NCBI GenBank assembly: GCA_942159475.1
Contig: OW804096.1
Location: 89,817,784-89,881,783, forward strand
Source: Sthenelais limicola
Taxonomy: Eukaryota; Annelida; Polychaeta; Phyllodocida; Sigalionidae
DNA: 64,000 nucleotides
Direction of reading: 5' to 3'
In this document: piece after piece, positions 1-11,134 of the stretch
Numbering within the stretch: position 1 is the first letter of the stretch
How the letters are laid out: each line of letters starts with the position of its first letter
Notes under the pieces: generated by a model
Told to the model about the DNA's origin: nothing
Database searches by the model: none
The model's input: only the letters and a program-made list of their open reading frames with translations
Program-made: the position numbers and the translations under genes

Positions 1-154
1 GCGTACAGTCAAACAATTTACACAGTATAGGTGTAAAGTCAGAAGATTCTCTGAGAAGATTCTCTAGGCGTTGACTTGCGCAGTAATAAGGCAGGCACCG
101 TCTCTGCATCAGTCAGACTGTCTGGTGGAGGGATGTGTTAGGGTTAGGCGGGTA
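1..154. other. Flank of the transposon stack, no gene
   Basis: No coding potential or RNA gene is seen. A short AAGATTCTCT motif is repeated near position 50. This segment lies outside the first inverted repeat that begins at about 155. Confidence 0.5.
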
Positions 155-299
155 GCACTATAAGCCGCATTTTACCGAAAAACCCGCATTTTACACCGCA
201 TTTTATACTTTTTTGTGTATTCTATCTTATATTATATCGGATTGTGTATTTGGATTGTGTATTCTATTGTTACACCCATTAATCTACCTAATAGGGGTA

Positions 300-638
300 G
301 CCGGATATGTGTATTCATGCTGGCTCAGTCAATACACACTAGTGAATATATATATATGTGTGTGTATTCATGCTGTGTCAGTCAATACACACTTAGTGAA
401 TATACATGTGTATTCATGCTGGCTCAGTCAATACACACTAGTGAATATATATGTGTATTCATGCTGGCTCAGTCAATACACACTTAGTGAATGTACATGT
501 GTATTCATGCTGGGTTAGTCAATACACACTATTGAATATATATGTGTATTCATGCTGGGTCAGTCAATACACACTTAGTGAATATACATGTGTATTCATG
601 CTGGCTCAGCCAATACACAATTGCAAACAGTATATAGT
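300..638. repeat. Minisatellite array, left block
   Basis: Imperfect tandem units of about 45-50 bases contain TGTGTATTCATGCTGG, then TCAGTCAATACACAC, then TAGTGAATATA. Units differ mostly in GGCTCAG versus GGGTCAG and in ACTAGTG versus ACTTAGTG. The same unit recurs at 815-872, 21,461-21,597 and 22,661-22,736, so the array was once continuous and has been split by insertions. Confidence 0.85.
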
Positions 639-872
639 GGGGGGGGGGGGGGGGGGAGGGGGCAGTTCATGTTTTCATTTTACATACACTTGGCTTGTTT
701 ACTATGTTTGTGTATTCTATCAAGTTTGGGGTTGGGGTGTGTGTGTGTGTATTGTGTATTTGGGTTGTGTATTCTATTGTTACACTCATTAATCTACCTA
801 ATAGAGGTAGCCGGACATGTGTATTCATGCTGGGTCAGTCAATACACACTAGTGAATATACATATGTGTATT
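639..872. repeat. Poly-G run followed by a second copy of the array-leading segment
   Basis: A run of G starts at 639. From about 749 to 840 the sequence repeats, with few changes, the segment at 241-330 (TTGTGTATTCTATTGTTACAC, then CATTAATCTACCTAATAG, then the first satellite unit). This is an internal duplication with an offset of about 510 bases. The last satellite unit is cut at 872 by the LTR. Confidence 0.7.
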
Positions 873-1575
873 TGTTGCGATTCTTGCCTATGTTCTTTCC
901 TATGTCTTTGTGGCCATCGTTGTACATCTGTGTTTCAGCTCCGGCTTAATATTAATCGATATTAAAAAATGATATTTCGTGATCGTATAGGTTTACTTCT
1001 GCGAGAATACATATATTATGAATATCGATAGCAGGAGATGGGGGAAAAGGAACTATAGTGGCCGGATTATATTAAAGTTCCAAAGGACCAAGGGTTGAAA
1101 TATTCTATGTTCCAAGCGTGGATCCGAGATAAAACATCAAGAGTGAAATACTTCGTTCATATGTTCCCTTTATTCCTCCTTGTGTGTTGGGTTGAAGACC
1201 TTGCTCCTCAACCCGATAAATGAACAGGTACATCGAGATATGAATAATTTTCAAACCAAGGAAGCATTATGTTTGCAACATAATTCAGGAATAATGGAAT
1301 AAATATAATAATCACATAAATGCAAAGTTGAACATAAATATAGAAATATGTAATGAACATCATGGTCAAAGTCCGGATGAAATCAAATGAATAATTAATT
1401 AATGATAAATTAAACAAATAATATAAACTGCAAATATCATCAATGGTTGCAATGAATATCCTAGTGGGATCCGGAGGAACTACCCGGAGGAACTACCCGG
1501 AGGCGGAGGTCCGGGTCCGGGTCAATCCGGAGCTAACCGGAGCTCAATGGAAATCTTCATAATGGAATCGTTACA
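873..1575 (-). repeat. 3' LTR of the outer gypsy element
   Basis: It is 703 bases, TG...CA bounded, and matches 20,774-21,464. It contains the GGAGGAACTACCC block twice where the other LTR has it once. The sequence just inside (1,576-1,592) is, on the minus strand, the purine-rich TTGGGGAGGAG directly before the TG, a suitable polypurine tract for plus-strand priming. Confidence 0.9.
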
Positions 1576-1841
1576 CTCCTCCCCAACCAAGGGAAATAAA
1601 ATTGCAAAAGGAGATGAACATATTCAATGACTGGAGAAATTTTATGAACATGTAAACTCAACAAATAACGATTCAAATATACAAATATACAGTAGTTCTC
1701 CATAAAAAAAAAAATCCTTGGGGTAAGCACCAACGTTTAACTGTTCTTGAACATAAAAAAGTTACGAACCAGATATGAATAAAGATTCATAATATGTACA
1801 TCACAGACGAGGCAATAATATCACTCAAAAGTTAATAATGT

Positions 1842-3254
1842 CTATGCATTAATGATTGCTCGTATGGCCATCGACTGTTCAAGCGAAAGGCCTGGAATCA
1901 GAGCCGGGGGATCCTCTTTCCTCTTGTCAGCAGAATCCACTATTTCAGGAGAGGCGTTGGTCTTTACCTCCGATAATCTCTCTTCATAATGAGCACAGAG
2001 AGTCTTGTAACCTTCTATCTCCTCTTTCATCTTTTCCTCCGATTCAATACTAGAAACCAATTGCTTATCCAGCTGCTTCAACGAGTCACGGGTGGATCGC
2101 AACTCATCTTCGAGAATATCTTGCGAATGGCTTGAAATCTCCGACTTGATCTTAAGATCACAAATCTCGTTCAGCAATCTCTCACGCTCCTCTCCCCACT
2201 TGGCTTTTTCGCTCGCAAAGTGTCCCATAGCATCGTAGTCTTTATGCAAACTTTTTAATGCCATTGCGAAGGAGCTGTGGGCCTCCACTAAAGATTTTTG
2301 GGCAGCAGATAACAGATTTACTGCCTCAGAGCCTTGCTCATCCACTTTGGCTAGATCTTTGTCAATCTGATGAAAATTAACAAGCGACACAACAGAGTCC
2401 ATAGCATTAACAGATACCTTTTGGTCACTACCACTTGCTGCACACGAGCTGGCCTGTTCCTGCTTCTTCACGTCAGATGATGTAAGCAAGCAAGGAGCTG
2501 TCCGTTTCCTCGGCCCCACGTGTAGAGGGTCGGTAGAGGAATACATACGATTGTCGACAAGGTTGCACTGTCGGTCGGCATTATTGATGCACCTCATTGC
2601 TCCCTGATTTTGGCTGGCATTGTGCATCCACATGTAGTGCCTGATGAGACTGACACTACGTAACTGCTTGTTTTTGCCAATTTGTCCAGTTTGCGGATTC
2701 TTAATCCCACACGTGTACTGCCACCTCTTTGGCAAATGGTTCTCTTCTAGATGGCGAAGCCAAGTCAACTTGGAAAACAACCGCCGACCACCACATCTGT
2801 CGTAAGGACATACAACACCGTCCTTTACATCAGTCTTAAAAGCAATTGATTCCAGCTCTCTGCTTTTTGTCTTATCCGTCATTCTCTCCAATATGCCCCT
2901 GATCCATTGCTCATATTTGTCAGTCAAGTCTCGGCGGGACACATCAAAGAAAATCACATCTTCAGTTTCCGAATCCTCGTCTGTACTCACTACAGGTACA
3001 CACCGATTAGTAGCAAAATCGGCTGGTTTCTTAATCCTCAGGAGAGCCGGCCTGACTCTATCAGCATATTCGCCCGGAGCCGTCTGCCGTTCCTCCCTCC
3101 GAGTCTGCTCCGACTTTGTATGTTCCGGAGATTTCTTTCGTCGATCAGATGTCTTTTTCTCCTTTTCTCCATGATTCTTCAATATTTTAGAATTTTCTGT
3201 CCGAAACTTATCTTCGCGAGAGTAAACTTGCTCGTCTTCGCTTGAAGATGGCAT
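1842..3254 (-). CDS. Accessory ORF of the outer element: zinc-finger and coiled-coil protein
   Basis: An uninterrupted 470-codon ORF lies between integrase and the 3' LTR, where retrotransposons may carry env or extra genes. It has no signal peptide or membrane segment, so it is not an envelope. Residues 1-70 are very charged (Ser/Glu/Lys/Arg). A C2H2-type finger is visible at C149, C154, H168, H173, followed by a second partial finger C182...H206, H211. Residues about 320-450 are heptad-like and Glu/Lys/Leu-rich, predicted coiled coil. The C-terminus is short and hydrophobic. I do not recognise the family; a nucleic-acid-binding or structural role is inference. It is intact although gag and pol of the same copy are broken. 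It could also be a captured host gene fragment. Confidence 0.7.
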   Translation of the reverse strand: MPSSSEDEQVYSREDKFRTENSKILKNHGEKEKKTSDRRKKSPEHTKSEQTRREERQTAPGEYADRVRPALLRIKKPADFATNRCVPVVSTDEDSETEDVIFFDVSRRDLTDKYEQWIRGILERMTDKTKSRELESIAFKTDVKDGVVCPYDRCGGRRLFSKLTWLRHLEENHLPKRWQYTCGIKNPQTGQIGKNKQLRSVSLIRHYMWMHNASQNQGAMRCINNADRQCNLVDNRMYSSTDPLHVGPRKRTAPCLLTSSDVKKQEQASSCAASGSDQKVSVNAMDSVVSLVNFHQIDKDLAKVDEQGSEAVNLLSAAQKSLVEAHSSFAMALKSLHKDYDAMGHFASEKAKWGEERERLLNEICDLKIKSEISSHSQDILEDELRSTRDSLKQLDKQLVSSIESEEKMKEEIEGYKTLCAHYEERLSEVKTNASPEIVDSADKRKEDPPALIPGLSLEQSMAIRAIINA

Positions 3255-4285
3255 ATTTCAAGCTTCAGATTCTTCTCTTACAAGCAACAGAGATCCGGAC
3301 CGTCTCAAATGGATTCTTCCAACAGCTCCGGGTCAGCTCCGAGGTAGTAGTAAGGCAGCGTGTCAGTCCAGATCAGATCACACATCCCAAAAGCCAGCTT
3401 AGCCAAGACGCTATCTCCTTATATACTGGCGGGTGCCAAGCACGTGCCACGCCCTGATTCCATGCCCAAATATGGACATACACGAGGTGAGCAGCGAGAG
3501 AATCCAGCCCGCACGCTTACATAACCATATTAGGTAATAGATACGGAGACAAGTTCCTAATTACCTCGAAAACAAAACATTATGTTAAATAAATACATAT
3601 CCAAGGTCAAATTCCTGAGAAAAATCCTAGATTCCATATACTACTCTCTTGGTATAAATAGAACGCCAGATTGCAGCGATCCAAGGGCACCAGCGTCTTG
3701 CCGGCAATGGTAGACGCTCTGTATGACGAGGTGTCCGCCATGGCGCTCGCCAACGCAACGTCCCGCGTTGTTTATTTCCTAGCGCGGTGTTTGTTTCCAT
3801 CGGTGATAGGTTGGAATATGTAGAAAATATCATCGAGAATCGACTTTGGCAAGGAATTTGAACAGAAAATGTTAAATAATAGCCATATAGTTCATATCCT
3901 ATCGTTATATATGAAATAAACACAACTCAGGCTCTTTTCCCCGGGCCCCGATGAAAGAGACCGTCTCATGATTGGTAGCTCTACCGGCTACGCTCGAGGA
4001 AGAGCCGTAGAAACTGTTTTGTACCGAAATGCTTCAAAGAAGCCTATCTAACACCTTAGGTTAGCTTGAAATTGTCATTAAAAATAAAAGGAATATTTCC
4101 ATGTAGAAATAGACCCAATCATGGTTTCAAAATGGCCGTAAATCCACCATGTAATCATATCTTCTCTCTCCTGTGTTCACCAGAGGCTTCTTTACGTGTA
4201 TATGGCTTTCCTGAAGGCAGGGAATAAAATCTAATGTTAAGTCAACATTCCTCCTCCAGATATTGAATAAAATTATCATTTAAAA
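3255..4285. other. Non-coding interval of the outer element between integrase and the accessory ORF
   Basis: About 1 kb without a convincing ORF. It presumably contains the splice acceptor or promoter needed to express the downstream accessory ORF, but no such site can be proven from sequence alone. Confidence 0.4.
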
Positions 4286-4780
4286 TCAGGGAAAGCCATA
4301 TCTTGTGGGAGCCTTAATCACCCTCGTTCTGGTTCTCCTTGCACTTTCTGGCGATAAATCATTATCTCTGCTTTCATTATCAGGTTTTAGGCAGGGGTTC
4401 AGATAATCCACATGTATTTTCGCCATTTTCTTCGTGCCTTTATCAATGACATAGGTCCATTCATTTAGTTTCTCAACTATTTGAAAGGGACCCTCCCATC
4501 TTCCACACAGTGGCCGTCCAGTTTTCACTGTGATAAATTTGTAGACCCAATCTCCAGGAGCATATTCTCTGACCAACGTATTCTTGTCATAGACCTTTTT
4601 CTGTGCTTTCACCGATCGTTTTAAATTCTTCAGGAGTTGTTCTCTGATGTATAACACCTGGTTATTTGGACATCTTGCTTCAAAATTTTCGTCATAATTC
4701 CGATAAATGACTGCAGGCACCATTGAAATTTCCTCACCAAAGGTAAGTAGATTTGGAGAACAGCCGGTTGATTCATGCAA
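4286..4780 (-). pseudogene. Integrase C-terminal part, outer gypsy element
   Basis: The first part continues the catalytic core (ESTGCSPNLLTFG is typical of the gypsy integrase region after the DDE glutamate). It is followed by the GPY/F-like module (DWVYKF ... GRWEGPFQI ... HVDYLNPC). No chromodomain follows. It is out of frame with the upstream integrase segment; the frame change lies between about 4,780 and 4,810, so this copy's integrase is broken. Confidence 0.85.
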
Positions 4781-4787
4781 ACTACAC

Positions 4788-5492
4788 CTATAAGCATAGG
4801 TGATATGGAATCAGCTGGTCCCAGTCATTTCTATGGAGATTTGCCAAGCCCGACAAAGCTGTCTTCAGAGTCCTAATCGATCTTTCGGCTAATCCATCGG
4901 ATTGAGGCCTATAAGAATTGGTAAATGTTTTCTTTATAGACATCAATATGCACAACTCCTTCCATAAAGAAGAAGTAAAGTTGGCACCCCTATCCGAATG
5001 AATATTCAATGGAGCTCCAAATTTCAAGATCCAGCCTTCCATAAGGTGGGTGGCACAAGTGTCAGCTTGGTAATTTGGTATAGGAAATGCCTCCATGTAT
5101 TTTGAATAATAGTCCTGGACCACCATAAAGCATATGTTACCTCTGAGAGTCAAAGGTAAATTTACAGCAATATCCAGAGCTATCCTATCAAATCTTGCGC
5201 CAGAAATTTCATTATGAAGCGGTCTCTTCCCTTTCCTAGGGAAATCTTTCACACGTTGGCAAATATCACAAGAAGCACACCATCGCTCTATATCTTCAGA
5301 CATAAGTGGCCAGAAAAATGTTTGCTTCACCTTTCCTAGGGTCTTCTTTCTTCCAAAATGGCCACCTTGAGGAGAACCATGTAACATGCGGAAAATAGCC
5401 ATCCTTATCTTCAACGGGCCAACGATAGCCATGTCAGAAACTGAGGCTTCTTCATGATATATCACATATAGAATCCCATTGCGTATTATCAT
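4788..5492 (-). pseudogene. Integrase N-terminal zinc domain and DDE core, outer gypsy element
   Basis: The HHCC zinc-binding domain is seen at H38, H45, C75, C78. The catalytic DDE residues are D107 (ALDIAV), D167 (HSDRG) and E203 (LAERS). It is in the same frame as the RNase H segment at 5,508-6,338 but separated from it by one in-frame TAG near 5,500, and it ends in a frameshift. In the family this enzyme joins the cDNA ends to the target, leaving short duplications such as the TATT seen here. Confidence 0.88.
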
Positions 5493-5507
5493 CTTGCTGA
5501 GGAAGCC

Positions 5508-6338
5508 CTATAATACTCTAAACTCCCGTGTTTCTGCACGAATCTCCTGAGTGGAAAGTTCTTCTTTACTTCGAACTAGTGACTTGATTTTGGCAATATC
5601 TCTGTCTTCATCCTGATATTTAGCCATCTCACCCTCTGAGCAAGGGAAAACTTCCTGCAAAAATCCTTTCTTCTCCTCCCATTTGCTTGTCATATCATCG
5701 ACAGAAGATACCATACCAATAGGTTTGCAAGGGTCCTTCCTGCACGTGACACAGCCAGGATTTTTACATCTCCTGATCTTCCTCATTCTTGAAAGAGCAT
5801 CGGCATTGCTATGAAATTTTCCTGGCCGGTGGAAAATCTTAGATTGATCCACATCAAAATAAGCTAGAATAGACAGCCACCGAACCAAAATTCCATCAGC
5901 ATCCTTGAAATTCAGGACCCATCTCAATGAAGAATGATCCGTACGAATGATAAATCTTGTGCCCCAGATGAAATGCTTGAACTTTTTCAAGGATTTAATC
6001 ACCGCAAGCAGCTCCCTGTGCGTTGTACAATAATTCCTCTGAGTAGAATCCAATGATTTGGAGAAATAACAAAGAACTTTTTCTTCTCCGTCTTGTACCT
6101 GAGACAAAATCGAGCCAATTGAAAAATTACTGGCATCAGAATCGAGAATAAATAAATCATTCTCGGTTGGATATCCTAGGATAGGCTCAGAAATCAATGC
6201 ACTTTTCAGTAGGCAAAACGATTTCTCCCGATCTTCATTCCATACAAATTTCGTATGATCCCTGAGCAGTTGGAACATAGGCTCAGCCTTCTCCGCAAAT
6301 TCTGGAATAAAATCCCTGTAATATCCTACAAGTCCCAA
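5508..6338 (-). pseudogene. RNase H and linker, outer gypsy element
   Basis: The segment begins with the end of the RT connection (LVGYYRDFIPEF is a standard gypsy landmark). RNase H follows, with catalytic acidic positions in LDSDAS (D68), the THREL glutamate and the RTDHSSL aspartate. A CRKDPC-like cysteine cluster lies in the linker before integrase. The reading frame upstream is cut by the inner element at 6,388; its true start is in RT at 17,039-18,831. Confidence 0.88.
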
Positions 6339-6388
6339 GAAGGATCGAATATCTTTGATATTTTGTGGCTGTGGCCAGTGTGTAATAG

Positions 6389-6914
6389 TGATATGCTTAC
6401 TTGTACGGTGGTAGAGCTAGCGCATATCTATATGCTAATAAGTAATCAATCCAGGAGGCAGAAGTATATTCAAAGAATATCAGAGAACTAACTTTTATTG
6501 TCTACGACATGGGTTATATATCAGCAGGGGTCCAGGTGTGCCTTATGGTTAGCCAGTGACCGTTGGGGTTACATTAGGTCACGTGGTCTGTCGCCAATAG
6601 CAGGTGGTATTACATGTGGTCACGTGGACCAATGGTGGGTGAGGACCGGGCCACCATGTGGCCGGTCTGAGTATTAATTAGTGTATACTGATTACGTAAT
6701 GTGGCACACCTGGACAGGTGTAGAGGTAGCCATGCTTGACTAGACATAGCAAGATGACCTAGATTATAACTGATACATTAATATTCATATTCATGTACTG
6801 AGGTACATATTCATAATCATAATCATGTTAATAAGGTTACACCTTATTATGCAATGTTATACAATATTACGTCATTGAATATTTAGATTAACATGCGGAA
6901 ATATTGGTATGACA
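6389..6914 (-). repeat. Left inverted terminal repeat (LTR-like) of the inner element
   Basis: It is 526 bases, TG...CA bounded. Read on the minus strand (with the genes) it has a TATATA box and then AATAAA near 6,494, so it could act as a 3' LTR and poly(A) site for the internal genes. It contains several CACGTG E-box palindromes and a CCGGCCACATGGTGGCC-type palindrome. It differs from the right arm by a single extra G in a G run. Confidence 0.88.
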
Positions 6915-7712
6915 TAATACCCCGGAGTTAAACAATGTCTCTCCGTAGACATGAAATCTTAAAGCTAGAATTTCTACGTATACCCTAGTGTTTATACCTT
7001 GTAACCTTAATAGAATTCTTCATAATTCATTCGTGCTTTTTAGATGTGAGAAGGACGTGTCGGTGATAGTGTGCATAATATGACTTTCTTTGGGCCGGGC
7101 TTGTCATATTCATTATGTCACTCTATAAGCGTGGATGTACCTTTTCTAGTCCGATCATTGGTTCTTACCATATTATGGTTTCTTTTAACCTTTATACCTT
7201 TTCCTGTACGTGGAAATGAAATAACATATGTGTTTTATCTTAGGTAATCTGATTCTATTTGGATGAAGAATGGGGTGACATATAGCATTCTGGTAATATA
7301 TATACGTATATACTTGTTCACGGTGTTCTCCTTTCACTCTTTGGTTAGCACTTCCTAGGTAGGGTAAACATAAGGTGAAATGATTCTTACATGTTTATAC
7401 ATCACAAAGTAGAACAGTGTAATTTGTAATCTGAAAACAGTTTCACATATATGCAAGGCGTTTGTACATTTTTATACTGTTGTTATGTTGTGAGACAAAA
7501 CCTGTACTGCTGCTAGGCTGATGGTTGTTTCTACCTTGTATATTATGAAATGTTCTAAACCAGATTATGTGACTTATGGTCTCATAGTTTGTTGTTTTTA
7601 GAGTTTGGCAATCTCGAGTTCGTTGGACGGTTGACATGTCAATGAGTGTTGGAACGTGTTGGAAATCATTTTTACGCTGTGGTGCCTTTTTACATTGTTA
7701 TTTTATTTTCCT
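6915..7712. other. Untranslated 3' region of the inner element
   Basis: About 800 bases between the env stop and the left arm, with no convincing ORF. No polypurine tract is visible directly next to the arm (minus strand ...CCGGGGTATTA then TGTCATACC), unlike a normal LTR element. Confidence 0.6.
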
Positions 7713-10451
7713 CTAAGATTCTAATAATACTTTTGCTGGGGGATTTGTTAATGCTCTTGCTATAGCTGTTAGTTTATCTTCTTGGTTTCCTAGCATGGGG
7801 GTCTGAGTTTCTACGTTTTCTGAATCTAATAGGCATTGTATGTCTTGCGGTTTATATTGCTTGAGAGTCATTGGTTTGTAACCCTCATTGTACAGTATTA
7901 TTGCGGTGCTGGTCGTTGTGTCTCCTAGCGCTGGGATGCTTGTGAAGTAGCTTCGGAATGGTAGTTTTACCAATTCTGGTAGGTGGAAGTCGATTACTCC
8001 TGATCTTGTTTTTATTTTCATTGGTCCATTCCATTTGATCCTTAGGGCTGGGTTTGGGCACACTGAGTAGCTTAAGTCCTCGGCTTTTGGGGCGGCTCCT
8101 TCAATGATGTGGTCCCATTCGTGAGGAATGGACAATAGTGGGATAGAATAGTTTTCTGGTCCCAAATATATTTTAAGGCATGCATCAGGGTTGGTTTTCT
8201 TAGCGCTGGATATTTTTCCTATTTTCCTGAGGCAAAATCTCCATAGTACTTTGAAGACTTTTACGGCGATGTAACTTATTATTAATACTATCATGATGAC
8301 CAGAATGTTATGCGTGTCGTGATTCTCTAGGAATTGAAAGATTACTGGTGCTGCCGTCGTTGTCTGCTCTCTAGGTGACAACTTTGTTATGTTTTCTATT
8401 AGGATGGGAGGTCGATTTTCAATATTATGGTGTACCTCATCATACAATTTATATGCACTTGCCGCTCTTGTGAATCCTAAGAATGGACCTGTGCAATGTA
8501 TTTTATATAAGGTAAACAGTGAAATGGTTATCGCACACAAGGATAGTATTGGAGATAGGTAAGACCAAACCGGATTTGACGCGAAGCTTCGTAGGAAGTT
8601 GTTTGTGTCTTGTTTTAATTCTTGTGTTGGTATTTCCAGTAATGAAGCGTTTTCTAATAGCGCCTTTGCAAATGGCAATAAGTCTATCGCTGTATTGGCG
8701 TCTACTGTAGTTTTGTATTGGAATCTTTCCATGAATTTTGATACACTGGGAGATTTGAAGGTGACTGGATTCAAGTGGACCGAACTTGGCATCAGGTGGT
8801 CTAATTTAATGTTTATAGCTGACATGAATAGGAGGTTTGATGTGTGCAGTTCGTAGTGAAATGATGTGGAAGAGTTACATGGGAGTTTTGAATTCGGTAG
8901 TGATAGTGGTCCTATGTTGATGGAGCATAGGCACGGTACTCCCACTATAAATAGCGCCTTTGCTTTGTGTGTGCTTCCTGGTTTTCCATGGCACAATATT
9001 GTGTAACTATCTTCGTTCGTGGCAATCAGATATTCGTCGTGCGATATGGAGATTGCGTGGGTTGTGGGTTTCGCTAGAGGATATATCACAAAATTACAAA
9101 TGTTTCTGAGAATAGTTGTTTTGTTTTGAAATATTGCTATTATGCATGATGGTGAGGTGGCGTGTATTCTAGGAAGCGTGCGGGTGCACACTCTAATGGA
9201 TTCTCCTGTACACGAGTGTAGGTCTCCCTCGCTCACCTCTAGAAACAGAGTTTTATCCCTAGAGACTGCTATAAACTCTACTTTGGTTTTGATGCTTGTG
9301 ATTCCAATTGTTGGAGTTGTTGTCGTGTTGATAGGTATGGGAATTGATATTACTTGGTATAAGTCAAATACTGCAGCTGTGGAAGATATTATCACTCTAG
9401 TGTTTATGTACAGATGGCTTTCTGAATATACGAACATTGAAATTTTTTGGCTGTAGTAATATTCTGTGTTCATTATCGCTACTTGCGCTCCTGGGGATGT
9501 GATTTTTAGTTTAATATCTATCTGTGTAAGATAATGCGCAAAGTCTGTAGGTGTTATGATTTCAGGTGATAGTATGCCTGTAGCTAGTAATCGTAGAGAG
9601 TCAATCATGATGTTGAGAGATTGGAGAAATTGTAACTTATGTGATACGATAGTCAATGCTTCCAGAACTAGGGTCGTTTGCGCCCTTTCGTTCTCTTCGT
9701 TTGCTCTCACGTTATCTAGTTTTACTGTAAGATTATTGGTCCATTTATCTATACCTCTCGCCATCGTTCTCATCATAGTTTCTGAATATGTTCTATCTTT
9801 TAGGTACATATTGTAAAATTTATCTTGTTTGGCTGTTACTTTCGTTAATAGTTCTGCGGTATCTTTATCTTGTTGTGCGAACGACTGGAGGACTGTATCT
9901 ATGTTTGAAACTGTACCTACTAGGTTTGCGATATCCTGAGTTGTGGCTAATCCGAACAGTCCCTTAAATGCTTCTCCTAGGAATCCCAAAATTGCTGATC
10001 TTTTACTGCGTTCCTGATGCTTGTTAATTGGGTCCGATAGGAATAGTACTAGGGTTGCTACGGATGCGTTTATCTGATGTTCAGTGTTATTTATAAGGGC
10101 ATCCAAGGCTTGTGCCTCCTGAATTAGTACGTCACTTATGTCCTCCGTGTTTTCCATATCCAATCTACTGGAGAATCTCCTGATCTCCTGGGTATAATTT
10201 ATAGCTGTAGGGGGAATTTGTGGGATATTGTAGGGGACTGCGAATATTATTTCCGAGTAGTCGTGGCCGTTTACCAGTGGGGCTGGTAGGGGTTCGAATA
10301 GAATGCCCACATTCTGTCGAAGTATAGGGTTTCCTGCGCCTACTAACGTGTAGATGGCTAAGAAGACTGTTACGAATAACATCTGTAATAAAGATAATAT
10401 ACCCATGCCTAAGTAATTGTAGCGTTTGTGGCTGCCTATCTGGCAGAACAT
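7713..10451 (-). CDS. Envelope-like class I fusion glycoprotein of the inner element
   Basis: An intact 912-codon ORF at the env position. Residues about 17-40 form a hydrophobic signal or anchor segment. A furin-type site RSKR ends at residue 151 and is followed at once by a Gly/Phe/Ala-rich fusion-peptide-like stretch (GFLGEAFKGLFG). A helical heptad region comes next. This layout matches the baculovirus F / errantivirus Env family. N-glycosylation sequons are frequent. There are two hydrophobic segments near the C-terminus (about 625-655 and 707-735), then an unusually long tail of about 175 residues. By family knowledge it would sit in membranes and mediate fusion; whether it does here is unknown. 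Expression probably needs a spliced message. Confidence 0.82.
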   Translation of the reverse strand: MFCQIGSHKRYNYLGMGILSLLQMLFVTVFLAIYTLVGAGNPILRQNVGILFEPLPAPLVNGHDYSEIIFAVPYNIPQIPPTAINYTQEIRRFSSRLDMENTEDISDVLIQEAQALDALINNTEHQINASVATLVLFLSDPINKHQERSKRSAILGFLGEAFKGLFGLATTQDIANLVGTVSNIDTVLQSFAQQDKDTAELLTKVTAKQDKFYNMYLKDRTYSETMMRTMARGIDKWTNNLTVKLDNVRANEENERAQTTLVLEALTIVSHKLQFLQSLNIMIDSLRLLATGILSPEIITPTDFAHYLTQIDIKLKITSPGAQVAIMNTEYYYSQKISMFVYSESHLYINTRVIISSTAAVFDLYQVISIPIPINTTTTPTIGITSIKTKVEFIAVSRDKTLFLEVSEGDLHSCTGESIRVCTRTLPRIHATSPSCIIAIFQNKTTILRNICNFVIYPLAKPTTHAISISHDEYLIATNEDSYTILCHGKPGSTHKAKALFIVGVPCLCSINIGPLSLPNSKLPCNSSTSFHYELHTSNLLFMSAINIKLDHLMPSSVHLNPVTFKSPSVSKFMERFQYKTTVDANTAIDLLPFAKALLENASLLEIPTQELKQDTNNFLRSFASNPVWSYLSPILSLCAITISLFTLYKIHCTGPFLGFTRAASAYKLYDEVHHNIENRPPILIENITKLSPREQTTTAAPVIFQFLENHDTHNILVIMIVLIISYIAVKVFKVLWRFCLRKIGKISSAKKTNPDACLKIYLGPENYSIPLLSIPHEWDHIIEGAAPKAEDLSYSVCPNPALRIKWNGPMKIKTRSGVIDFHLPELVKLPFRSYFTSIPALGDTTTSTAIILYNEGYKPMTLKQYKPQDIQCLLDSENVETQTPMLGNQEDKLTAIARALTNPPAKVLLES

Positions 10452-11134
10452 AATTTCATGATTTGTATAGTTGCTCTTACGCTAATTAGCGGTTATGTCG
10501 CTTTCTATCTTCACAATATAGGCACAATTTCAAGATGTATTAATCTGTAAACGGGTAAGAATGGTAGAAGTAAGTAAATGATGCATATACCTTGTCAATC
10601 GTATCTATGGCCGGTAATAGACCGTAATTTGGCGAATTGCTCTGTGTCACTGTCCTGTGCTCCTTGAGGTAATATTTTCGAATGATGGGTGGTGTGGGTT
10701 TTTAAGCTTGCTTAAATGTTTGCCCCTAACGACGGGACCGTAGGTTGGCTATGTCTACGTGTCTATGACAGTTGCAAGCAAGCAAGCTTTCTTGTGATAA
10801 GCTTCAGGTCTATGGGGGTGGGTTCTGCTTTGAGGTGTTGACGCCTCGCCAGCGAGTGTGTCTCCTCCTGACGCTTATCGCGATTAGTGTCAGTAGCTTC
10901 TCTCACCCTTTATTGTTTGTGGGTTGGCCTGTCTGGTGACAGCTTGGGTTCTTAGGATTATGACAATGGGAATTGAGCTTTACTTCGGATAATGACCCTT
11001 ATTGGCAATTGCGTGTCTATACCGGTTAGATTGATGTCAGTCTGCATTAAAATGAACGATAATTGTTAATTGGAATGTTTATCTGGGGCTTGGCCGTTTG
11101 GATTCGCAGTCCTTTGTTGAATGTACCATATGTT
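10452..11134. other. Spacer between integrase and env of the inner element
   Basis: About 680 bases with no supported ORF. It holds a short inverted repeat around AAGCTTGCTT (10,705) and CAAGCAAGCTTT (10,770). An env splice acceptor would be expected here, but none can be assigned with confidence. Confidence 0.4.

Noticed and set aside
213..965. Several overlapping ORFs rich in YSCWVSQYTL
   Set aside because: They are translations of the minisatellite; the repeat keeps frames open and the products have no independent support.
1208..1417. 69-codon minus-strand ORF, also at 21,110-21,319
   Set aside because: Present twice because it lies within the two LTRs; AT-rich with no domain.
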